DNA of 64,000 nucleotides from Schistocerca nitens (lineage: Eukaryota; Arthropoda; Insecta; Orthoptera; Acrididae). Where the stretch lies: positions 503,456,109 to 503,520,108 of the forward strand of contig NC_064614.1 of the NCBI RefSeq assembly GCF_023898315.1. The letters are read 5' to 3'. Positions 56,051 to 64,000 of the stretch are shown here, in pieces (the stretch's first letter is position 1; each line of letters starts with the position of its first letter). Under the pieces are notes generated by a model that made no database searches, was not told the origin of the DNA, and was given only the letters and a program-made list of their open reading frames with translations. A program made the translations under genes and the position numbers.

Positions 56051-57283
56051 CAGGGCTTAACAACTGGCCGGTTTTGAGCGCGAGTACTCGCGTCTGCTCA
56101 AGCACGTGCTCGCGAGCAGCTGCAAGGTCGCGGAGTACGGAGGGAGGGGAGGGAGGGGAAATGCGCGCGCACGTTTGAATAGGGCCGCAGCGTGCCTATT
56201 GAATTCGCGCCGACTGTGTAACGTTTAAAGTACTACGATCAGCTCTTAACAGTCACTTCGCTGGTTACGAATCATGTGAAGTCGCCGTTGTGTAACCCCA
56301 ACCATGCTTTCGCAGTTCAACCCCCATTGGGAGGAACTGTATCTATTTACTGAAAAAGATGGTGTTGCAAAATGTTTAGTATGTCACAAAACGCTGAATT
56401 CTTTTACGAAATTTGATTTGCAGTGACATTATATGTCGTACGACGCGAAAGACTACGGACGTGGAAAATGTGATTGACCAGATCGTGCACAGGAAGTTAT
56501 TAAACATAAAAGGAAGCTATCCGAAGAAGATCTGGACGACGAAGAAAAATCAACTGAGGCAGCTCTCAGAGTGGGTTACAAAATTGCTTTGCTTTTAGCA
56601 AAATCCCTGCGCCTCTTAACTGATGGCGATTTAATAAAAGAATGTTTGGTAGTTGCAGCGGAACATTTGTGTCCATCTCAAGTTGAACAGTTTCGGATTG
56701 TGCCATTATCTAACATGACCATTATGCGTCGCATACAGGACATGGCAGGCGACGTCCAGAGCCAGCTTGCAAATATCTGTTAAGATTTTATGGCGTATTC
56801 TCTAGCTCTGGACGAAAGTGTTGATATCACTGGAACAGCGCAGCTTGCCATATTTATTAGAGGTGTTAACAGAGATCTTCAGGTGAGGGAGGAGCTCTTC
56901 GATGTAGTAGCCATGAAGAACACTACAACCGGAGGTGATATTTTAAGTAGTGTTGAAGAAAGTGTTGAAAATATAGGATTGTCGTGGAATTCTTTAGTTT
57001 CAGTGTCTACAGATGGTAGAGGCATACACTAAGCTAATAAAATTATGTGGCACGTGTACGTTCTCCTTTATTTGTTTCATTTGTCGCAGTAATAATTCGT
57101 GAGTGATATCCCTGCAGGTGGCCGCGGATTCACATTGACTGGCGGCAGCTGTTGTGTGCCCCACGTGACTCTCCCCACTCTCCGCTCTGGTCCGGTAGTG
57201 GGGGGTAGCGTGCTCGCGCTGCTCCGTGCTCGCGCCTTGCTGCTCACAGCTTGCTCCGCGAGCACGTATGTTGTTAAGCCCTG
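56051..57283 (+). mobile_element. hAT transposon, 3'-deleted
   Basis: Ends cagggcttaacaac and its inverse gttgttaagccctg, flanked by a perfect 8-bp target duplication, tactagtc (56043-56050 and 57284-57291). The 8-bp duplication and CAGGG ends are hAT hallmarks. The subterminal regions are CpG-rich with repeated gctcgcg words. At 1.2 kb it keeps only the N-terminal part of the transposase and must be non-autonomous. Confidence 0.95.
56304..57032 (+). pseudogene. hAT transposase fragment, GTF2IRD2/ZBED-like
   Basis: Starts MLSQFNPHWEELYLFTEKDG with the Cys pair of a BED-type zinc finger (CLVCHKTL). A stop replaces a likely Arg codon just before HYMSY at 56424, and a finger His appears as Asp (DAKDYG). 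56571-57032 reads YKIALLLAKSLRLLTDGDLIKE, LSNMTIMRRIQDMAGDVQSQL, a stop, then YSLALDESVDITGTAQLAIFIRG and LVSVSTDGRG. ALDES and STDG are conserved landmarks of the hAT catalytic domain as preserved in GTF2IRD2-like proteins. Everything after STDG, including the insertion domain and the C-terminal dimerisation region, is absent. Confidence 0.9.
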
Positions 57284-57291
57284 TACTAGTC

Positions 57292-57619
57292 ACTTCTGAG
57301 GGTCAGAGTAAAGAAGTTAAATCAGAAAATTGTTCCAGTTCAAACACATCGTATTCCACTACGCAAGACGAAAGTTCGACCTTGCCGTATACGTTAATCA
57401 ACAAAACAGTTACTCGAGTAAGCCGGGATGAGTACCGAAGGAGACCATGTAACCGTCTGGGATGCCCAGGACGTGAAAACTTCCATGGGTCGACGTGATG
57501 GCGCCTAGGCTACTACCTGGAGCTGCTCACTCGATGTGAACACCTCCCGTGCCTCAGCGCGGGCCTATGTGGTACGCCCGACTCAGGATACATTGCTGAT
57601 TATGTCTCGTCACGTGGCG
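57292..57619. other. Unassigned
   Basis: No recognised feature; short open frames only. Confidence 0.5.
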
Positions 57620-58200
57620 TGCGGAAGAAAGTAGAACCGTAGATACCGTGACCGCTGGAGGCGCCCTTGAGGTTGCCTTATGGGCGCCTCTGAGAGTTTG
57701 CGTTCACCGGGGGACCGGCAAAGATAACCCCTATTCTGTCTGGACCCGGCTTTACAGATCCGTTCCGCGGGTGGCCGGTGGTGTAGGCGCTCGCCGTGGA
57801 GACAATGAAGTAGATAGCGTAGCAGGTCGTTCACAATAATATTCACGTAATCTACTGGTGTCACGGTGCTTTCGATTACTGATACATGTCCCGTGGAAGC
57901 CGACGTGAACACCACACATATCCTAATACTACCGTATTGGACTGCGGCTTTGGAACGGTGCATGCTTCGAGCAACTGTTCAAACATCGACTTGCTGTTTC
58001 AGTAAACATAATTCTTCCAACCAGGCGACGAGTTTGCACTAATCCATAGTTCAGTAAGCACTTTCCTGCGCCCGACTGCAGTCGTAAACGACATTTCAAC
58101 AAACAGGCATCGTTTACTGTGGAGTCCCACGTGCACTGAATTGTGCGCTCCGAAACACCTGTCAAAATCATCGGATCTGCCACCGATCACCAGTTACCCT
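57620..58200 (-). pseudogene. Probable Tc1-like transposase relic
   Basis: The minus strand shows Tc1-like order in broken frames: SERTIQCT (DNA-binding region), a YVY-S-ESKSMF piece in the place of the first catalytic block, VLGYVWCSRR, then GHVSVIESTVTPVDYVNIIVNDLL resembling the I-E-G-TVN-YI-IL segment. No inverted ends found. Assignment is tentative. Confidence 0.4.
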
Positions 58201-58740
58201 CCTTTAGAGAGTGTTTACTCATTGTGTCAATGTCTTGCAGCCACTTTCCATAGCTACTTACAACAGCAGCACACTGACAGACCACGTTTCTGCGATGCTT
58301 CTTCCCAGTCACAGGGCCAATACAATCTACCATCTGCCGAAGTCACTTACGTCATTGGCTTCTGTGGCCAGTGTCGTTGCTATAATGATACCACATTCGT
58401 CACTGCTCTGGTTGTATACTTTCCTTACCCCCTCATGTGTCCGTAACGCAATCTTGTGGCACTTAATCTGGGAGTGTACAGTGGCAAGTGAGCTATTGGC
58501 TTTTCACCATTGCTAGGCCAAGGTCAGGATGGATGCGTCGAATGCATCCCCCGAACAGAGACTGTACAATAATCTTACGTAAAATTTAAGTTTAAATACG
58601 GTTGCAGAACGGCCAGTTTATGCACGATTAAACCAATATTAAACGTTTCGATTCTCAGCACCATCCGATAATTAGTTTACTCAAAATCCAGTTTTCGAGA
58701 GATTTTAAAACTTCTGGTATTAACGTCAGAAAGATGTACT
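58201..58740. other. Unassigned
   Basis: Two overlapping plus-strand frames of 101 codons (58141-58446, 58211-58516) are not recognised and share no codon bias that favours one. Confidence 0.45.
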
Positions 58741-59040
58741 TTTGCATTTAGATTCAGTTGTACGTAAACTGAAGGTGGAGAGGAGAAGAAAGGAAAGAAA
58801 AGGAAAGGGGTCACTGCTGTCAGTTGCATTGGGACATTACGCCGAATCGACGGCGACAAATGAGAACGTGTACCGGACCGGGATTCGAACCCGGGATCTC
58901 CTGCTCACTAGGCAAGTGCGGTAACCATTGCGCCATGCGGGAGACAGCTTAATCGCGGCTGCACGTACTGTCTCGGCACGCCTCACGGCCGATCCACACA
59001 CCTATCGAGAGCTCTCTATTGGCAGCCCCTGTCCATTTCT
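58741..59040 (-). repeat. tRNA-headed dispersed repeat on the minus strand
   Basis: The minus-strand tRNA-like segment at 58870-58944 has atggcgcaatggttaccg (A box) and gatcccgggttcgaatcccg (B box). Flanking sequence on both sides resembles the rest of a longer repeat unit (tcggcacgcctcacggccga; cgccgtcgattcggcgtaat on minus). The acceptor stem does not pair well, so I do not call a tRNA gene. Confidence 0.7.
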
Positions 59041-59800
59041 TGCATAGGTTGAGTTGGTTACAAAAGCATTTTGTAAACGATTTCATGAAATTACGTTTTT
59101 TACTTCTTAAATTATCCCGCTTTCTTTCGAAACCTTAAAAGTTAGAGAAATCTACTTTTGGAATTAGGTTATTGTATCATAAAAACATGTGGTAGAAGTT
59201 TTCGTGGAGCTACCTCAATTACTTTTTGAATTATTTAATAAAAACCATTTGCGTGTCAAATATTGGAAGAACGTTTTATTTTAGTTTAGGCGAGCAGAAT
59301 TGTGTGTCCATCGCTTCTGCCTGTTCACAGAAATACATTACAGGCCTCAGTAAAAGGCTGTGGAGTCGGACAAGACTACCAAACATTTCAGCTTACGAAT
59401 TTAAATAACAAATTAATAACAAACTACATATTTTACCCGCCACCCCAAAAGAGGTTGTAATGTTTTGACTTATTATAGCGTGTTCTTTGAATAAATGGAT
59501 TTGTTTTTATGCCACGGTTATTTCATTTGTCGAGGAAATGCCAGTACTCGACTATAACCACCAGTAATGTGTGCACAGAACTGAGATGAGTTACGTTGTA
59601 TCAGATGTTTGAATTTTTGGTAGTGTGATGAAGATAAACAATCGAATCAGATCATGAATGAAGTATAAAAAAACATGCTGTTGGACATCAAAATTACAGC
59701 ACCTGTAAAGATAACAAAGAAGAATATTTTACGTATTGTGCTTACACACTATGACCGGAAGAATACATAATTACATTTGAAGGTGATCTGGGATTAGACA
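59041..59800. other. Unassigned
   Basis: AT-rich, with no open frame above 60 codons and no recognised repeat. Confidence 0.5.
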
Positions 59801-59814
59801 GCGTTCGAAACGTA

Positions 59815-60620
59815 GTACATCGAGCTGCCACCTCTGGTAGCAACAATGGCTTTAACCCGGCTAGGCATAGATGCAACCTAAATTTGGATGACAAATATGG
59901 GCACGTCATTCGAAGCAGTTTTATCTACTTGCGACATTTCATGAATCGTGGGTTTTGGTAAGTAGTAGTTTCTGGGCAACTCATGACTAAATATTTTCAA
60001 TGGTCACGGTAACAGTCGAGCACCCTCCGTAACGAGGACAGCAGGGGCAGCAAGGTTGAAACATATATCACATACAACTGGGAGCCAACGGGATTAACCA
60101 GCGAGAAATGTAACGACTGCAGTCGAAATCACTTACTATGTGAATCAGATGTGATTATGTTCTATACCCAATGACACCCGTTACCATCACGATAGGTGCT
60201 TAGTTCACACTTAATCTTGCAGCGATGGTCTCCTCGGAGACTCATCATATTGTCATGTTCATTGTCTTACTATACCGAGACCCGGGACGTGGTTGCACTC
60301 CTGTCACCACAGTTGTCGCTGTGCCCATCAGCGTCCATGTGCCTCCCTCTGCTGCAACGTCAAAGGAAACCACAACAGTAGTTGGCACGCTGAAAGTCCG
60401 TACTGCTCCAGACGTAGTCACACTGTCAGTTTCAGCTGTAACGAAACCTATTTCTTAACTCAAGATTCGTGACGTGGCTGTACGATCCTGCAAGTCCGAG
60501 CAAAAAATTTGCCTGTTCTCTCGAGCGATGGTTGCGTGGGACTGCTAAGTGCTGCCGAGTGCTGCTCGAGTGCTGCCGTCCTGCACACCTCGATCACTTC
60601 ACAGTCGTGGGATTCCGACC
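59815..60620 (-). pseudogene. Tc1-like transposase fragment
   Basis: On the minus strand 59817-59873 encodes MPSRVKAIVATRGGSSMYY, a typical C-terminus of Tc1-like transposases. The following 700 bases probably hold the rest, but only isolated words can be matched, so the upper limit is a guess. Confidence 0.4.
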
Positions 60621-60847
60621 ATAGCCAGCAGCAACAGTTTAATGATAGACATCAGTCTCGGTAGGCCACGATCCTGCACTTGTCGAATTGCGACACGTGG
60701 TGGTAGACTTTTCTGCTACTTGCAGCAGGCAGAACGTAATCTGCTCACGAGCATACAAAATCCAAATGCTATTTCTGAATAAAAAACCAATGCATAAATT
60801 TTCCTTGCATATAGGATGTATATGACGTTACTCCTACAAGCTACAGC

Positions 60848-61004
60848 ATGTGATCAAAAGTATCCGCACACCTGGCTGAAAATGACTAACAAGTTCGTGG
60901 CGCCCTCCATCGGTAATGCCGGAATTCATTATGGTGTTGGGCCACCCATAAGCTTAATGACAACTTCCACTCTCGCAGGCATACGTTCAATCAGGTGCTG
61001 GAAG
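60848..61004 (-). mobile_element. Terminal fragment of another Tc1-like element
   Basis: Begins atgtgatcaaaagtatccg, a Tc1-family inverted end I recognise. On minus it encodes the transposase C-terminus ERMPARVEVVIKLMGGPTP. It is cut off at about 61004, where PLE sequence starts, so the PLE insertion or a rearrangement removed the rest. Confidence 0.75.
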
Positions 61005-61089
61005 TGAATTTTAAAATTTTCCCGGCGAATTGACTGTTCAAACAAATTTCGGGCTTGCAGCCGGTCGTCATTCAATACTTCGCACGATA

Positions 61090-61120
61090 TTTCAACTGGG
61101 CACCTGCCAGTCATCTTCAG
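61090..61120 (-). ncRNA. Hammerhead-ribozyme-like core in the second PLE
   Basis: On the minus strand: CTGAAGA, TG, ACTGG pairing with CCAGT around CAGGTGC, T, then GAAA and tatcgtgcg. The same layout as at 43121 with different stem bases that still pair, which is compensatory-looking support for the fold. Confidence 0.6.
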
Positions 61121-61160
61121 GTGAGCCGTCGCAGACTGGCGATAAAGTTCTCCGCTCCGC

Positions 61161-61168
61161 AATATATA
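61161..61168 (-). promoter_or_regulatory. TATA-like box in the second PLE
   Basis: tatatatt on minus, about 40 bases before the hammerhead-like core. Parallels 43015-43023. Confidence 0.3.
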
Positions 61169-61261
61169 GCGTACTGTAACTATTCTGCGCATGCGTCGAA
61201 AACTTGATAGTTGAACCAACACTGCCCGCCGGCAGCGCCCTCGCTGGTGGAATAGTGGCAC

Positions 61262-63007
61262 TCAGTCGCCCTCTGCGTTGCTGTTTGCCACGGCCGTCGA
61301 CGCACTCTGTCGTCTTCGATTTGAGCAAATCGTGGAGATGATGGGATTCCATGCACTGTCCAGCTGGTAGCCGCTGTCACGGTTTAACAGATTTTCTGCC
61401 AGTCGTATTTCTACGGATTCTTTAATAATGGAGTCCCAGAAAGACGTTGCTGTAGACAAAATCATTGTTTTCTCATACTCCATTGAATGTCCAGTAGAAA
61501 TACAATGTTCAGCAATAGCGGACTTGCTTGGCTGCAAAAGGCGGGTGTAACGTTGATGTTCAGTGCAGCGTTCTTTCACGGTGCGTGTGGTTTGACCTAT
61601 GTAAGCCATACCACATTGGCACGGTATCTTGTAAATTCCGGCCTTTCGTAGTAACAGATTGTCCTTAACTGATCCCACAAGGTCCGCAATCTTCGATGGT
61701 GGGCGGAAAACCACTTTTACCTGAAATTTTCGGAGGATTCTCGCTATTTTAAACGAAGTGTTGCCAACGAAAGGGAGAAAAGCTAAAGATTGTTCCGGCA
61801 TGTTCTCCTCTTTATTCGCTTCCTGCTTCTTAGTTTTAACTGTTAGTGCCCTGTTAATCTGTCGGATGGAATACCCATTTTCGCTGAATACTGTCTTTAG
61901 ATGGGCGAGTTCTTGAGATAAGCTATCTAGATCTGAGACAGTATGAGCTCTATGAACAAGTGTTTTAAGCAAAATCATGGTTTGCGATGGGTGATGGCAA
62001 CTCGATGCTTGCAGGTACAAATCAGTATGAGTGGGTTTCCGGTAAACTGAATGCCCTAGAGAACCATCATTCTTCCTTCGAACCAGGACATCCAAGAAAG
62101 GCAAACAACCATCTTTCTCTATTTCCATGGTGAACAGGATGTTGCTATGAATGGAGGTGATGTAGAAACTCATTTAATTTATCTTCTCCATGAGGCCACA
62201 CTATGAAAGTGTCCTCCACATACCGCCAAAAAACTGTTGGCTTCAGGGCAGCTGATTCAAGCGCTCTCTCTTCAAAGTCCTCCATAAAAAGGTTAGCGAC
62301 CAAAGGAGAGAGGGGCTACCCATGGTGACACCGTCAGTCTGTTCAAAATATTCTTGATTAAACATAAAATAAGTTGAGGAAAGTGCGTGCCTGAACAAAG
62401 CAGTGATATCAACAGGAAACAGGTTACCAATCAGTGTCAAAGAATCTGCAAGAGGAAATTTTGTAAAAAGTGAGACCACATCAAAACTTACTAGAAGATC
62501 TACACTGCTAAGACGAAGAGCCCCCAGTCTATTGATAAAATCAGCTGAGTTTCGTATGTGATGTGAGCACTTGCCTACGAAAGGTCTCAGTAAGGAAGCG
62601 AGATGTTTAGCTAAATCATATGTAGGAGCTCCAATGTTGCTCACCATTGGACGCAGAGGAAGACCCTCTTTATGAATCTTTGGAAGGCCATACAGTCTTG
62701 GAGGTACACAACCATGTGGTTTTAACCTCTTGTGGTCTCTTGCGGTAAGGAGGAGGAATTTAATAGTGCTGAAGTTTTTCGTTGCACACGTCCTGTAGGA
62801 TCGTAATCAATCCTCCTATAGGTAGAGTCACTTAGCAGACCATACATCTTATCTTTATACACACCACGAGGTAACAAAACAGTTGCATTACCTTTGTCAG
62901 CTTTCAATACCACTACGTCAGGGTCCTCTCTCAGATTTCGTAATGCAGCCCTTTCTGCAGAGGTTAAATTACTGCGTTGAGTAGGAGCCTTCAATAGAGC
63001 ACGGCAA
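61262..63007 (-). pseudogene. PLE reverse transcriptase and GIY-YIG protein, broken frames
   Basis: Blocks on the minus strand: 63007-62722 is the N-terminal part (ERETCRALLKAP, VVLKADKGNATVLLPRG). 62647-62243 is the reverse transcriptase (MVSNIGAPTYDLAKHL, LLVSFDVVSLFTKFP, GVTMGSPS). The catalytic box at about 62213-62224 reads YVED rather than YVDD. 62173-61262 holds LPFLDVLVRR, the linker, and GIY-YIG with AGIYKIPCQCGMAYIGQTTRTVKERCTEHQR. Frame changes separate the blocks near 62725, 62320 and 62175. The altered catalytic Asp and the frame breaks make this copy inactive. Confidence 0.85.
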
Positions 63008-64000
63008 GTTTCCCTTTCAAGTTCATTAACCTTTTTATTGAGATGTCGGGACCATGGCATAATACCAAAATTTGCTAGAGTGACTCATTTCATTAAGACC
63101 GCTACTGCACGGAAGATTACTGAGAAGGCTAGTCATGCTATTGTCAAGGAGAGGATTTGCTATACAAGACGAAGGTTAGATGCTATTTCAGCAGAACTTT
63201 ACCAGTTACATCTGGAGGTTGCAAGGTATCTTTGTCCTGTATCATGGGACTGGGTTGATGGAGTGACTTCGGCCAAGTTCGAGTGGATCCACAATGATGC
63301 TAATTGTCGGCAGATATCAAAATTTGATCGACTGTTGCCACAGACGCCGTCGCCAGAAGGGATAATGGTACGACGTTCCGTTGTCAATCTCACGGAGAAT
63401 AATTTGACGACGCTACGCTGTCTGTATTAAGCAAGGGACTCAATTTTGCACCTACACCTACAGCACCGCCATTAATAAGTATTTTGAGTGGTGTTGAAGA
63501 AGCTGTACGACGTCTTCCTTTGGATGCCGCAGACGAAATAAGAAGGGAAACTTGCCGTGCTCTGTTGAAGGCTCCTACTCAACGCAGTAATTTAACCTCT
63601 GCAGAAAGGGCTGCATTACGAAATCAGAGAGAGGACCCTGACGTAGTGGTATTGAAAGCTGACAAAGGTAATGCAACTGTTTTGTTACCTCGTGGTGTGT
63701 ATAAAGATAAGATGTATGGTCTGCTAAGTGACTCTACCTATAGGAGGATTGATTACGATCCTACAGGACGTGTGCAACGAAAAACTTCAGCACTATTAAA
63801 TTCCTCCTCCTTACCGCAAGAGACCACAAGAGGTTAAAACCACATGGTTGTGTACCTCCAAGACTGTATGGCCTTCCAAAGATTCATAAAGAGGGTCTTC
63901 CTCTGCGTCCAATAGTGAGCAACATTGGAGCTCCTACATATGATTTAGCTAAACATCTCGCTTCCTTTCTGAGACCTTTCGTAGGCAAGTGCTCACATCA
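63008..64000 (+). mobile_element. Penelope-like element, third copy (plus), runs off the window
   Basis: Oriented opposite to the copy at 61011 and starting where that one stops. It retains the N-terminal region missing from the other two: RCRDHGIIPKFARVTHFIKTA, KERICYTRRRLDAISAELYQL, SWDWVDGVTSAKFEWIHNDAN. It then overlaps the minus copy in content from RETCRALLKAP onward at about 99% nucleotide identity, and ends at GKCSH with the window. Confidence 0.88.
63038..64000 (+). pseudogene. PLE protein, N-terminal half, broken frames, partial
   Basis: 63038-63430 encodes the N-terminal domain. The frame changes near 63405 and continues in 63484-63837 (SGVEEAVRRLPLDAADEIRRETCRALLKAP ... YRRIDYDPTGRVQRKTSALL). 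It breaks again at the same place as the minus copy (after LPQETTRG). The final 160 bases encode PPRLYGLPKIHKEGLPLRP in another frame. The shared break shows that the two copies are closely related by descent. Confidence 0.85.

Larger units (their letters stand above)
61011..63007 (-). mobile_element. Penelope-like element, second copy (minus)
   Basis: It shares the order of the element at 41185: reverse transcriptase, GIY-YIG, a GC-rich 3' region with a TATA-like box, and a hammerhead-like core followed by gaaatatcgtgc (the first PLE has gaaatattgtgc). The 3' end at about 61011 interrupts a Tc1 fragment. The 5' side stops at 63007, where an oppositely oriented copy begins. Protein identity to the first PLE is clear but moderate, so the two belong to different families. 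Confidence 0.88.

Noticed and set aside
58870-58944. A functional tRNA gene on the minus strand
   Set aside because: A and B boxes are good but the acceptor stem does not pair and the flanks belong to a dispersed repeat.

Overview
The window reads as intergenic DNA from a large, repeat-packed insect genome. I recognise no host protein-coding gene and no functional rRNA or tRNA gene with confidence. Several repeat families (tRNA-headed SINEs, a 5S-headed SINE, an RTE LINE ending in CAA repeats, CR1/Jockey-like LINEs whose 3' ends are tandem GTAGAT units, several Tc1/mariner families) look to me like those of locust/grasshopper (Schistocerca-type) genomes. That attribution is from memory and was not searched.

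Layout. 1-1277: CpG-rich unassigned DNA with a (GT)n tract. 1280-3142: a mariner-type element with unusually long terminal inverted repeats. 3151-13626: a nest in which a short mariner relic was split by a gypsy-like LTR retroelement on the minus strand (3879-13534, 4-bp target duplication atag), and the left LTR was itself split by a nearly intact Tc1 element (5357-6762). 15031-17242: a tandem-type tRNA-headed repeat, a decayed Tc1, and a 5S-headed SINE with a perfect 12-bp target duplication.

19557-35835: one minus-strand CR1/Jockey-like LINE copy broken into three pieces. Its first break holds an 8.6-kb insertion (20511-29073) bounded by about 540-bp inverted repeats and of unresolved class; inside are two SINEs and a mariner relic. 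Its second break holds an RTE LINE (29374-32652) and a decayed Mutator-like transposase gene (33387-34945). 41185-43203: a Penelope-like element (PLE) with an open reading frame holding reverse transcriptase plus GIY-YIG endonuclease, flanked by 142-bp inverted repeats and a perfect 14-bp target duplication. 44413-45172: SINEs nested inside SINEs.

48030-55220: a SINE, inverted dispersed repeats, a perfect 118-bp palindrome and decayed LINE pieces. 56051-57283: a truncated hAT element with a perfect 8-bp target duplication. 57620-61004: Tc1 relics and a tRNA-headed repeat. 61011-64000: two PLE copies arranged head to head, the second running off the window.

The most striking theme is that three separate loci (the inverted repeats of the PLE at 41185, the 3' region of the PLE at 61011, and the palindrome at 52897) carry a similar hammerhead-ribozyme-like core: CTGAWGA, a 4-5-bp hairpin, then GAAA. 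Hammerhead motifs are established for Penelope-like elements; whether these fold and cleave is inference.
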